Positions 52,573-61,414 of a DNA stretch of 64,000 nt are shown piece by piece. Origin of the DNA: Pelagomonas calceolata (Eukaryota > Sar > Pelagophyceae > Pelagomonadales > Pelagomonadaceae); contig CAKKNE010000002.1 of the NCBI GenBank assembly GCA_918797485.1, positions 4,368,501 to 4,432,500 on the forward strand. Direction: 5' to 3'. Each line of letters begins with the position of its first letter. Position 1 is the first letter of the stretch. The position numbers were made by a program, and so were the translations under genes. The notes under the pieces were generated by a model. That model saw only the letters and a list, made by a program, of their open reading frames with translations, had not been told where the DNA came from and made no database searches.

Positions 52573-53723
52573 AGATCATGACGCTGCGCGTACTCGGCCG
52601 CGAGGTCGAGCTGGACCAGCGGCATGCGCAGGTGGTCCTTGAACTTCTCGAAGACTTCGAGCGAACCGTCCTGCTTCCTCCCGCGCTTCGCGTGGAAGGC
52701 CTGGAAGAACTGCGCGTTGACCCGATCTAATGATGAAGGGTCTTCACTGCCACCGGGCTTCTCAATATCATAATTGATGATCGGACCGCCTAACGCGGCA
52801 CCCCCACCGGCGACGCATCTAGGTAAAGCTTGTTGCGACTTGTGGCGCATGTCCGCATTTAATCCAGCCACGGTGCATCGCACCGTAAAGGGATACAGGC
52901 CATTTCTCGGTTGCAATGCCGTTTTGACTTTGGTGCGAGGCGTGGTAATTGCGGGATCGATGGGCGCCTCGTCGGCCGTCTTCACTAATAGTGAAACGTG
53001 AGAACGAGTGCCGCCGTCCTTGCGCTCGCCTCTCGGCCTTCTAAACAGCGGTCTATCTAAAAGAGCGGCGGTCTTGATGCCCCGCAATTGCTTCTCGGGG
53101 TGGAAGACGCGCGTCGGGTGGTCGCGCCACTCCAAGCCGGCGATTTCCCTATTTTCGATCGTGAGGCCGTCTTCAGCAACCAAAACATCTTCAAAAATGC
53201 ACTCGAGCTTCGGCGGTAACGGTTTTGCGGTATCGGCGGCATCTATCAAGCCGAAGGCCGCCGAGATGGCCTGGGCCGTCTCGTACAACGTCGAGTTGCC
53301 TGAGACTATCAGTGTTCTGTACGCCTCTCCGCCGCCCTCCACCGACGCACAGCCTTGGAGTAGTACGGTGAGTTGTAATTGTACAAATCTACAATCTTCT
53401 CGCGTGCGAGGCGCCTCTAGCATGTCAGTCGTTTTCGGTAGCGAGCGGCACAACATCCGTCGGTGTTCTATTTGGGCTGGATCGACAGCAGCTTGAGCAC
53501 CCCGGGCGAACTTCCCACCCGCGTAGTCCTGGGAGTTGCCGTACTGGTCGATCGGCCCGCGGCGCCGGACGGGGCTCCGGTGGCGCCGCCGGCGCGGCTG
53601 CGGCTTGCCCTCGGGCACGCCCGGCATCATTGAATTGTGCTGCAACCTCGACTGGGAGATGGAGCCCGGCGGCAGCGACGGCAGCGCCGCCAGCGCCTCG
53701 TGGACGTTCTGCATGCCGGCCAT
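52569..53723 (-). CDS. Unknown protein with possible pRiA4b/IS1096-type domain
   Basis: A protein of 384 residues. The N-terminus is Pro/Arg-rich (GKPQPRRRRHRSPVRRRGPI). A beta-alpha segment VQLQLTVLLQGCASVEGG, then TLIVSGNSTLYETAQAISAA and FGLIDAADT, resembles the pRiA4b ORF-3-like fold by its L-x-x-L...AIxxxFG pattern. The assignment is weak. The C-terminus contains NAQFFQAFHAKRGRKQDGSL. The gene is one exon, and its start is divergent from the FKBP gene with a promoter palindrome in between. Confidence 0.55.
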   Translation of the reverse strand: MAGMQNVHEALAALPSLPPGSISQSRLQHNSMMPGVPEGKPQPRRRRHRSPVRRRGPIDQYGNSQDYAGGKFARGAQAAVDPAQIEHRRMLCRSLPKTTDMLEAPRTREDCRFVQLQLTVLLQGCASVEGGGEAYRTLIVSGNSTLYETAQAISAAFGLIDAADTAKPLPPKLECIFEDVLVAEDGLTIENREIAGLEWRDHPTRVFHPEKQLRGIKTAALLDRPLFRRPRGERKDGGTRSHVSLLVKTADEAPIDPAITTPRTKVKTALQPRNGLYPFTVRCTVAGLNADMRHKSQQALPRCVAGGGAALGGPIINYDIEKPGGSEDPSSLDRVNAQFFQAFHAKRGRKQDGSLEVFEKFKDHLRMPLVQLDLAAEYAQRHDL

Positions 53724-54273
53724 GGCGGCGTTGGGCGGGCGGCCTTCCGGGCGCCGGTCGCTGCTTTACGCGGGGGCGCGGCGGCTGTCCTCGGTCGCGC
53801 GGTGGCCCGGGGGTTCCGTCGGGGTCCCGGGGCTGGTTCTGGGTCGCGGGAGGCGGCGCAAAGTGGCTGCCAATTGCGAAGCCCAACCACCTGATCATCC
53901 TAGTGGGCGCGCGACGACGCGTCGCGGGCGTGCCCCGGAGTGCGTCGGAGGGGTTACCTCCGCGCGGGACGCGTCGCGACGGCTGCTGGTGTTTGCTAGT
54001 GTGTTACATGCCGCTAGCTTGGTTTTTGCTGCTGCTTTTTGCACAAATTGTGACAGTGCTGCTCGCTAATAGGCGGGCTGTGCCGCTGCAGGTGCTGGCA
54101 GTACCACCTGCGCATCTGTGCGCCCGACACCATTGGTTTTTGCAGCGACTGCACGAGATAATTGGCTGAACTTGGCGCTGCAGCCTGCGATAATTGGCGC
54201 CGCAGCGTGAGACTGGCACGAGTAAGCTAGCTGAACTTGGCAGTCTGCAGAGTTGCACAGCCGCAGCGAAACG
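53724..54273. other. Divergent intergenic region with one promoter palindrome
   Basis: A 550-base region between starts at 53723 and 54274. It contains the palindrome at 53995-54018, and a near repeat of TAGCTGAACTTGGC-type sequence (about 54160-54175 and 54225-54242). No coding frame is supported. Confidence 0.5.
53995..54018 (+). promoter_or_regulatory. Promoter palindrome, 24-bp form
   Basis: GCTAGTGTGTTAC, then ATGC, then CGCTAGC. It is centred between the divergent starts at 53723 and 54274. Confidence 0.8.
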
Positions 54274-54996
54274 ATGCCAAAAAACGGCACCCTTAGGAAA
54301 AAGAAGCGCATGAAGGCGCGGCGCGGCCTGGACCGCGCGACGGGCGTCGCGGACGAGGGCGGCAACGGCACGCGGCCGCCGCGCACCGCGCTCGCGCGCG
54401 GGCCGACCTTCGCGGACGCGCCGCCGATCCCGCGCGGCGCGGCGGGCACGAAGCGCCCGGCGGACGACGACGACGCGCGCGAGCGTCTGCGCGAGGAGCG
54501 GCGCCAGCGGAAGCGCGCGAAGCGCCGCGGCGAGGCGCCGCCGCCACCCGGCTCCGTCGCCGCGGCGGCCGCCACCGCAACCGTGCCGGCCGAGCTGGCT
54601 CCCGCGTGGACCGGCGACGCGCCTTCAAAAAGGACTTTGGGAGGCGGCATCGTGATCGAGGACACGGCGCTCGGCGAAGGTCGAGAAGCGCGGCACGCGT
54701 CGAGCGTCGACGTGGCCTACGAGGCCTTCGTGTTGAGGGAGGACGGTGCGGTAAGGGGCGCGGCGATCGACCGGGCCACGGCGCGGGACCCCTACGGTTT
54801 TGTGGTCGGTTCTGGGGACGTGATCCGAGGCCTCTCCGAGGGCGTCAAGGGCATGCGCCCGGGCGGACGCCGTCTTATAGAGGTGCCGTGGCAGTACGCC
54901 TACGGTGCGAAGGGCCGGCCGCCGAAGGTGCCGCCCAAGAGTCGCTTGCGCTTCGACGTCCAGCTCCTCGAGGTGGGCGCGGGCTTCGTAAGTTAA
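54274..54996 (+). CDS. FKBP-type peptidyl-prolyl isomerase with basic N-terminal extension
   Basis: A protein of 240 residues. The N-terminus is highly basic (NGTLRKKKRMKARRGLDR and RERLREERRQRKRAKRR), suggesting nuclear or nucleolar location. The C-terminal 110 residues are an FKBP domain: VDVAYEAFVLREDG, PYGFVVGSGDVIRGLSEGVK, GMRPGGRRLIEVPWQYAYGA, and PPKSRLRFDVQLLEV. FKBPs speed proline isomerisation and bind FK506/rapamycin. The domain lacks some of the aromatic pocket residues of FKBP12, so activity is uncertain. Its final codons share the palindrome AGTTAACT with the convergent SDR gene. Confidence 0.9.
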   Translation: MPKNGTLRKKKRMKARRGLDRATGVADEGGNGTRPPRTALARGPTFADAPPIPRGAAGTKRPADDDDARERLREERRQRKRAKRRGEAPPPPGSVAAAAATATVPAELAPAWTGDAPSKRTLGGGIVIEDTALGEGREARHASSVDVAYEAFVLREDGAVRGAAIDRATARDPYGFVVGSGDVIRGLSEGVKGMRPGGRRLIEVPWQYAYGAKGRPPKVPPKSRLRFDVQLLEVGAGFVS

Positions 54997-56045
54997 CTTG
55001 AATACATTACATCGCTATAGTTCCCGTTCGCGTGGCGGATGTCCGCGACCAGCACCTCGGACGCGCTCCAGAGCCGCACGCCGAGCTCCGCGTCGGCGGC
55101 CCGGTCCGAGGATACGTGGGGCCGCGCCACGGGCACGAGGTAGCTCCCCGGCTCTATTGTAGAATCGACGAGGGGGCGCAGCACGGTTAAGGCCGCCGTC
55201 GCCGCGTCCCAGTAGAACAGGCGCTCGAACGCCCTGACTACAAACCACGGCGCCGGGACGAACCTTAACAGGTTCCCGCGGACCGCGCCGGGGTGGACCG
55301 CGACCGCGTGGACGTCATACCGTCTATGTAATTCCCTCGAAAAGAGTATGTTGCAGAGCTTCGACCAGCCGTACCACCGCAACTTGTTGTACGTCTGACG
55401 GTCATTAAGCTTCTCGGCCGTCCAGAGCTCGTCTTGGGAACTGAACCGATGCGCCACCGAGCTGACGGCGACGACGCGCGCCCCTTCATTTAACAAAGGG
55501 AGCACTTCGTTCACCAAGACGAAGTGCCCGAGGTGGTTCGTCTGGAACTGCGCCTCGAGGCCATCCTCACTTATCGATAACGGAGGCATCATAATACCGG
55601 CGTTGAGCACGAGGAAGTCGATTCCTGATGGAGCCATCTCCTTCACGACGCGCGCCGCGCGGTAGACGCTCTTCAGCTCGAGGAGCTCCATCGCGACGCA
55701 CGTGCCCGATCCGACGGTTTTTGTCGTTTTGGCGCACTTGTCGAAGGTGCGGGCCGTGGTTATGACGGTACATCCTGCATCTGCGAGCCCTCGGGCCACG
55801 GCCAAACCTAACCCAGAGGAGGCTCCTGTGACGACGGCCGTTTTGTTCTGTAGTGAAGGCATGTGCGCGTAGGAGAACCCGTGCGCGTGTCGGATATGAA
55901 GCCACGGCGCCGAGCCCGTGAGGAAGGACTCGTCTCCCGCTAATTCCCAGACTACGACACCGATTGTTGTTGCCAAGCATGCGACGCAAAGGCTGAGGAG
56001 GTAGTGCGGTATGCGGCGCCGCAGCGCATTGTGCAGCGAGGTCAT
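54993..56045 (-). CDS. Short-chain dehydrogenase/reductase, membrane-anchored (retinol-dehydrogenase type)
   Basis: A protein of 350 residues. An N-terminal span (IPHYLLSLCVACLATTIGVV) anchors it. The Rossmann motif TGASSGLGLAVARGLADAG follows, then FLVLNAGIMMPPL (NAG motif), VAVSSVAHR and the catalytic YGWSKLCNILFSREL, giving the S-Y-K triad. The later sequence AVHPGAVRGNLLRF is the typical PG-x-V/A-x-T/G turn. RDH11-14 and WWOX-like SDRs use NADP(H) on retinoids, steroids or lipid aldehydes. The substrate is unknown; the anchor suggests ER or plastid envelope. Confidence 0.9.
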   Translation of the reverse strand: MTSLHNALRRRIPHYLLSLCVACLATTIGVVVWELAGDESFLTGSAPWLHIRHAHGFSYAHMPSLQNKTAVVTGASSGLGLAVARGLADAGCTVITTARTFDKCAKTTKTVGSGTCVAMELLELKSVYRAARVVKEMAPSGIDFLVLNAGIMMPPLSISEDGLEAQFQTNHLGHFVLVNEVLPLLNEGARVVAVSSVAHRFSSQDELWTAEKLNDRQTYNKLRWYGWSKLCNILFSRELHRRYDVHAVAVHPGAVRGNLLRFVPAPWFVVRAFERLFYWDAATAALTVLRPLVDSTIEPGSYLVPVARPHVSSDRAADAELGVRLWSASEVLVADIRHANGNYSDVMYSS

Positions 56046-56170
56046 TGCAAGTGCCGCAGCGATGGCGTGCTGTCAAGAATCGATGAGAAGCGGTCACAGA
56101 ACCAAGCAACCGTCACCTATAGCGGGTTGTAGCAACTATATGTAGAGATTTTGCCTCGGCTTGTCTGAAT

Positions 56171-56194
56171 GCTAGTGTGTTACATGACGCTAGC
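56171..56194 (+). promoter_or_regulatory. Promoter palindrome, 24-bp form
   Basis: GCTAGTGTGTTAC, then ATGA, then CGCTAGC. It is 126 bases from the SDR start and 82 bases from the oxygenase start in a divergent pair. Confidence 0.8.
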
Positions 56195-56275
56195 TTGTGC
56201 TTGGGCAAAAATTAGCCGCCACCAGCAGCAAGCTGTGTCAAGACGTAGCATTCTTCCTGGCATCTCTGTGCACCA

Positions 56276-57505
56276 ATGCTCGCAGCCAGCAGAACCTTCG
56301 GGCGCGCCCTAGCTCGAAAAGCCAGCCACGCTGGCGGCACAGCGTCAGCCGCCGCGCAGCTCGCGCGACGGCGCCAGAGCACGCTGAGCGCGCGCGAGGC
56401 CGAAGCTTTGAAAGGGTTTCCCACCGTGGACGTCGGCGGTTTGTTCCCAGACGCCTCATCAGACCGACGCGACGCCGCGCACGCGGAGCTGCGAAAAGCA
56501 TTAATAGATGAAGACGCGCCGGGCTTCTTCTACGCGTTGAATGCACCAGAAACACTAAACGCGAAATATCTGGACTCGGTCTACGCCTTCGTGGAAGACG
56601 CCCACTCCCTACCTTTAAGAACGAAAGCACGGTTCGCCGATCCGGAACGAGGTTCTGGAGAATTGGGCGCGGCCTACAACGGCCCCGACGTGGGCTACTT
56701 GGAACCCAGCTATGATGGTGTCTCCGTGGCCGCGGCCTCGGCGTGGGACTACTCGCCCGAGGGTGCGAAGAAGGCTGGGGATAATTGGGACGCGGAGCTC
56801 CCCGCCTATTTTCGGGAGACGATGGAGGACCTGTACGAGCGCCAGAACGGCGTCGGCCGGGCCGTGTTGACGGGCATCGCCGAAGTGCTGGACTTGCCCC
56901 CACAAACCTTCTCTGATAGTTTTGATCGCGGCGACCTCGGCACGATCCGGTTGATATCGTATCCCGGCTTCGAGCCGCCCGTCCACACGTTCTCGGCGGC
57001 GAACGCGAACTCGGGCGACCACGCCTGGACCTATTCTGATGAAGACGACGACGACGACGACGTGTGCCGGGCGGATGTGGGGATTGCGCCGCACACGGAC
57101 TTCGAGGCCTTTACCTTGATGCACCAGGACGCGCCCGGTTTGCAGTTGCTGTCGAGGACGGAGCTCGAGAAAGGAAAAGATGGGAAGTGGATCGACGCGC
57201 CGGTCGTCGACGCCTTCATCGTCATCGTGGGCGACATTTTGGAGCGGTACACGAACGGCGTGTTGCGCGCGACGCCGCACCGCGTCGTGCGGCGGTCGTC
57301 GTCGCGGAGGTCGATCATCCGGTTCAACGCCGTCGCGCCCGACGCCGTCGTCGCGCCCCTGCCCAAGTTCGGCACGCCAAAGTACTCGCCCGTCACCATG
57401 GACGAGCACATGGCGACGACGCTCGGCAACTTGAGGAAGGGCGTGCCGTCCTGGGACGCGGCGACGAACACGAGCCGGTCGGCGACGTACGACTACGCGT
57501 CGTAA
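56276..57505 (+). CDS. Isopenicillin-N-synthase-like 2OG-Fe(II) oxygenase
   Basis: A protein of 409 residues. The N-terminus (LAASRTFGRALARKASHAGG and LARRRQST) is a good mitochondrial presequence. The DIOX_N part reads GFPTVDVGGLFPD and GFFYALNAPE. The catalytic core has IAPHTDFEAFTLMHQDAPGL (HxD), ILERYTNGVLRATPHRVV (distal His) and RRSIIRFNAV (the RxS that binds 2-oxoglutarate). These enzymes hydroxylate or cyclise small molecules and sit in secondary or hormone metabolism. An acidic insertion (SDEDDDDDDV) just before the iron motif is unusual. The substrate is not deducible. Confidence 0.9.
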   Translation: MLAASRTFGRALARKASHAGGTASAAAQLARRRQSTLSAREAEALKGFPTVDVGGLFPDASSDRRDAAHAELRKALIDEDAPGFFYALNAPETLNAKYLDSVYAFVEDAHSLPLRTKARFADPERGSGELGAAYNGPDVGYLEPSYDGVSVAAASAWDYSPEGAKKAGDNWDAELPAYFRETMEDLYERQNGVGRAVLTGIAEVLDLPPQTFSDSFDRGDLGTIRLISYPGFEPPVHTFSAANANSGDHAWTYSDEDDDDDDVCRADVGIAPHTDFEAFTLMHQDAPGLQLLSRTELEKGKDGKWIDAPVVDAFIVIVGDILERYTNGVLRATPHRVVRRSSSRRSIIRFNAVAPDAVVAPLPKFGTPKYSPVTMDEHMATTLGNLRKGVPSWDAATNTSRSATYDYAS

Positions 57506-57558
57506 GTGCTGTTGTTACTATCTCGCTTCCGAGTCCTCCCTCACCACATCAAACAAGA

Positions 57559-58823
57559 TTAGTCCCGCCCAAACAAATCGGGCTCCGCCGGCTCGAGCGG
57601 CGCATAGCACGTAGGCGGCGGGATCGCTGCGCCGCGCGGCGCCGACCGGCAGGCCTCCGCGGCGCGCCGCGACGAGTCCTCGCGCAGCGCGACGAGGCCG
57701 TCGACGTCGAGCAGCATGCCCGCGAGCGACTCGGATCCGAGCGCGTCGCTCAACGCCCTCCGCACGCGACCCACGTCGACGCCCCCGTACCCGACGCCGC
57801 GGATCGACAAGTTCGCCGTGAGGCCGCCGCCGCGGCGCCCGGCCGTCCTCTCCAGAAAACCCCGGAGCAAGCCGACGTCGGGATCCGGCCGTCCGAGGTA
57901 CGTCGCGAGCAGCAGCGAGGTTCGAAACGACCCAAGCCCGCCCGTGAACGGCGCCGCCTGTGTGGAATCAACCAGTGAGTGGGGTTACATCGAGCCGACG
58001 CGGTCACGGCGACAATGTCGCGTCGATGGCCTGGAAACTCCACGCCATCGCGCAGACGCAGCTACGGAGACAATATCATGAAGATGGCGCGGGGCGCCCG
58101 AAATTCGATTTCCACGCAGGGCGCCGCGAGGTCGCGGTCGCGCAGCAACGCCTTCAGGAAGACCATGAGGTCGCCGTGATCGGCGTGCGCCGGCGCGGCG
58201 GCGACTGGAGGCCCGCCGTCGTCGGCGAAGCTCACGTCGCACGAGACGCGCGTCGCGCGGTCCTGCAGCACGACGATGGGTACGCGCGCCCGCGGCCGGC
58301 TCTCGACGCGCCCAAATAACGCGGACCGCTCCCGCAGCGCCTCGGCGAGCTCCTCGACGGCGTAGCTCGGGCTCAAAAACGTCATGGCCTCGTTCGGCGC
58401 GACGCGCAGGTCGAGGTCGCTGAGAAACCACGTGCTCTCCGTGTCGCTGCTGCCGTAGACGCTGCAGGTCGCGCGGGGCCAGACGGCGCGCGCGGCGTCC
58501 TCGACGCGCTTGACGACGAGGCGCCGCGCGCGCCGCTCGTCGTGCGTCGGCCGCGCCCACGCGGCGAAACGCCGGACCTCGGCGTCGAGGCTCGCGGGCC
58601 GCCCGTCCGCGAGCCACGGCGGCGGCGGCGGCTTGCGACCGCCCTCCTCGTCTGCGCGCTCCCTCCGCGACCGGCGGCGGCGGCCGCGGTCCCGCGAGCG
58701 CGAGCGAGAGCGCGAGCGTTCACCCAGCGCCGGTGCCGCGACCGCAGCCGGCTCTTCGCCGGCCCACGCGTCGTCAGCCGACTGCTTCTTGCGTTTTTTG
58801 CCAAATTTCGCTGCGTAAGCCAT
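57559..58823 (-). CDS. Non-canonical poly(A) polymerase (TRF4/PAPD type), two exons
   Basis: Exons 58823-58128 and 57957-57559 give 364 residues. The N-terminus is RS-rich (GERSRSRSRSRDRGRRRRSR). The nucleotidyltransferase motif is CSVYGSSDTESTWFLSDLDL (GSxxT...DLD). The third catalytic aspartate is in VSCDVSFADD. The central domain is disrupted by the intron: splicing rebuilds DLAAPFTGGLGSFRTSLLLA, the family's PFTGGLGSY signature. Nuclear TRF4 enzymes tail RNAs for exosome decay. The start at 58823 is the first ATG; the frame upstream begins with GTG. Confidence 0.92.
57958..58127 (-). mobile_element. Introner intron, GC-AG, 170 bp, perfect 8-bp duplication
   Basis: On the minus strand GCGGCGCC occurs on both sides of CTGCGTGGAAATCG...TTGATTCCACACAG. 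The donor is GC. It contains GATGGCGTGGAG and the inverted partner CCATCGACGCGACA. Confidence 0.9.
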
Positions 58824-58996
58824 CCGTGCGGATCGATGCGATGGGCTGGGTGCAGGGCGCACACTTGCTCAACGCCGCTGCAGCCCAATGATTGGTGGGA
58901 TCAATGCGCTACGCACAATGCAATGTCAAGGGGCTGCAAAATGCAAATTTGTGCACGCGAATCGAACTTCCAAAAGACGAAGCAGGGGCGCTGCAT

Positions 58997-59020
58997 CTAG
59001 CGTTTAATAAACACACTAGC
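58997..59020 (-). promoter_or_regulatory. Promoter palindrome, AT-rich variant
   Basis: On the minus strand it reads GCTAGTGTGTTTATTAAA then CGCTAG. It lies between the divergent starts at 58823 and 59178, about 160-175 bases from each. Confidence 0.6.
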
Positions 59021-59177
59021 ATTATATATTCACTGGAAAGCTTAAGCTTAGGGCTGCCACCGCATATAGAAAGCGAGTTGGGACCGCTTCGCACGCACAT
59101 CGCTGCCCCACCGACGCCACCGCTCGGCCCCGAGGTGCCGCAGGTCGTGGGCTGCCCATCAAACACCACTACTGACA

Positions 59178-59702
59178 ATGGCCACAGACGACGCCGAGCC
59201 CCTCTACACCATGCGGCTCCTGCCCAAGCCCCCGTCCCTCGCGCCCTTCGACGCGGGCCGCGACCTCGTCGAGCTTGATACAATGGCGCTGCCTTCAAGG
59301 CCCCGCGACGACGTCGTGCCGGACGAGGCGCAACAGCTCGAGGAGCTCCATAGATTAAGACGGAAGTTCGACGACGGCCTCGCGTTGTGCTTGAATTTAC
59401 ATGGAGAGCGGACGAAGCTGGAGCATGAGTTAAAGGAGAAGAAAAAAGTATATGCCGAGGCCGAGCAACGACGACGCGCCGACGAGAATGGAGACGACGG
59501 CGTCGCGGCCTTCGAGAAGGCCTTTGATGAATCACAATCCCGGCAGGGCCTGACGATCGTCCAGAAGGTCGTGGTGGTCGTGGCGGCGTTTTTGCTGGGC
59601 TTCGTGGCCGACCGGATTCCCGACCTCGTCTACGACTTTTTGGATGCGGACCCGGATGCCGACGGCGCGGGGCCGCGCGTCGAGGCGGACTTCTACGACT
59701 GA
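59178..59702 (+). CDS. Coiled-coil, C-terminally anchored membrane protein
   Basis: A protein of 174 residues. The central part is a coiled coil (QQLEELHRLRRKFDDGLALC and HGERTKLEHELKEKKKVYAE). One membrane span lies near the C-terminus (IVQKVVVVVAAFLLGFVADR), followed by an acidic tail (DADPDADGAGPRVE). The arrangement resembles tail-anchored ER or mitochondrial proteins. I recognise no family. Confidence 0.65.
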   Translation: MATDDAEPLYTMRLLPKPPSLAPFDAGRDLVELDTMALPSRPRDDVVPDEAQQLEELHRLRRKFDDGLALCLNLHGERTKLEHELKEKKKVYAEAEQRRRADENGDDGVAAFEKAFDESQSRQGLTIVQKVVVVVAAFLLGFVADRIPDLVYDFLDADPDADGAGPRVEADFYD

Positions 59703-59891
59703 GGGGGCGCGGCGACGGCGTCCGGGTTGCCCACGCGCTCGCGGTGCCGACGATCAGCCGCGACCCGCGCCGCTGTAGTAAGATCACATGTGTTAACACT
59801 AACCTCCAGGAGACGCCTCAGCTCACAAGACGCCGCCGGCGCGACAGGTCACTCATCGCCCGATCCCCACGCAGACGCCAAGTGCTGCAGA

Positions 59892-61085
59892 CTACTGCGA
59901 CGCGATGCGTGTCGAGCGCCGCGGCGACGCCGCCCGTTTCGGCGACTTGGCCCGCTTCGGCGACGCGGCGCGCTTCGGCGACCTGGCGCGAGGCTTCCGC
60001 GGCGACGCCACAGACGCCGTTGCATCCTCCTCCTCCGAATACGACACAAACTGAGAGAACTCGCCCCGACATAAACCGACGAAGGCCGCCGCCCCTAAAC
60101 AACTTGGCACCAAATAAAGCAGAGCCGGCTGCGCCGCGTCGAAGCGGAACATGACGTACAGCGTCACCGCGAGCCCCAACGAGTAGGCTAATAACGTAAA
60201 ACGGAAGAACGGCCTCCCGCGGCGCTTCTGGGCCACGTCGAAGCGCAACAATAACGCGAGGAAGAGGCCCGGGACGACGACGTCGCCCAGACCGAGCATC
60301 GAGAAGTTTTTTTCCGCGTCGTCGAAGGACCGCCGGAACAACAACTTGACAGGTCCGTCGATACCCTTGGCCACCGTGACCATGACGTCGGTGCCAAAGA
60401 CCCACGTGATGTCGTAGACGAAGAGTAGAGCGAGGAGTAAAGCTGCCGTTTTTGTGGAGCCGATGCTTATGGATTCGATGCCGCCAATACATAAAGATAC
60501 CGCAATGAGGTTGTTGAGGAGCCAGTGCTTTGTACAAGCGTAGGCGACCATGAGGATGATCGTCACGCCCCAGCAGACTTGCTGGAGCGTGTTGACTCGG
60601 AGATCGACGGTGGCCTGCTCAGCTATCGATGCAATTACTCGCGGGAGCGTGACGACGCGGCCCCTCCTCTTCCGCGACCGCGCGGCCTTCTTGAAAAATC
60701 TAGATGCCTCGGCCTCCAACAATTGCTCGACCGCCACCAGACCGATGCCCAGGAAGTAGGCCAGTAAAATGTAGTTCAGCACCTTCTTGCCGAGCAGTTT
60801 GATGAGGCCATACATGCCGCACAGCGCCAAGGAACCGTACAACGGGAACTGCCAGGCCTCCGTCGCGCTCAGCGTGACCGTCTCCTGCGGCGCGGCGCTC
60901 TTGCCTTTCGCCGCCTTGGCCTTGGCGCCGGGCAGCAATTTCAGGCCCTTGCGGCAGCCCAGATAAACAATAGCCGTCGCCGTGACCACGACATTCACGG
61001 CGAGCGGCGGGATCGTGAGCAGTGAGGAGGCGTGCAAGGCCAGCAGTGCAAAGGCGGCGAGGTTGGCTGGAGTGGGCTTGGGCAT
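59892..61085 (-). CDS. Signal peptide peptidase (SPP), intramembrane aspartyl protease
   Basis: A protein of 397 residues with nine hydrophobic segments. The catalytic pair is LLFVYDITWVFGTDVMVTVA (YD) and FSMLGLGDVVVPGLFLAL (GLGD). The conserved PAL motif is QPALLYLVPSCLGAA. SPP cleaves remnant signal peptides and membrane proteins in the ER. The C-terminal tail has a tandem SPKRA(A/K) array (about 59930-59990), a basic, possibly phosphorylated extension without an obvious KKXX retrieval signal. The start at 61085 matches the family's usual short N-terminus. Confidence 0.95.
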   Translation of the reverse strand: MPKPTPANLAAFALLALHASSLLTIPPLAVNVVVTATAIVYLGCRKGLKLLPGAKAKAAKGKSAAPQETVTLSATEAWQFPLYGSLALCGMYGLIKLLGKKVLNYILLAYFLGIGLVAVEQLLEAEASRFFKKAARSRKRRGRVVTLPRVIASIAEQATVDLRVNTLQQVCWGVTIILMVAYACTKHWLLNNLIAVSLCIGGIESISIGSTKTAALLLALLFVYDITWVFGTDVMVTVAKGIDGPVKLLFRRSFDDAEKNFSMLGLGDVVVPGLFLALLLRFDVAQKRRGRPFFRFTLLAYSLGLAVTLYVMFRFDAAQPALLYLVPSCLGAAAFVGLCRGEFSQFVSYSEEEDATASVASPRKPRARSPKRAASPKRAKSPKRAASPRRSTRIASQ

Positions 61086-61250
61086 CCTTGCGAGGTGCTG
61101 TTGCAGCGCGGCGGCTGGCGTGCGCTCTGGTGGCGGCGCGGTGCAGCGAGGGCGTGCCGCGCGCTGCGAGATGCAGTTCTAGCAGCGCTGCGCGGTGCTG
61201 GGTGCAGCAATGCACTAAAACTGAGGGCTGCGGAGTTTGCTCGGCCTCTT

Positions 61251-61274
61251 CCTAGTGTGTTACATGCCGCTAGA
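61251..61274 (+). promoter_or_regulatory. Promoter palindrome, 24-bp form
   Basis: CCTAGTGTGTTAC, then ATGC, then CGCTAGA. It lies between the divergent starts at 61085 and 61415, about 140-165 bases from each. Confidence 0.8.
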
Positions 61275-61414
61275 TAACACAGGTCCGCGCCTATTTTCAA
61301 ACTCGCGCATTGCAACGTGCTGGCGCGTTGATAGCCCATAGAAGATCACATTTCCTATTTGCAGCCGTGTGCTGAGCTCGCGAGATCGCGCGGAGCCCAT
61401 ACAGTACCGCAACC

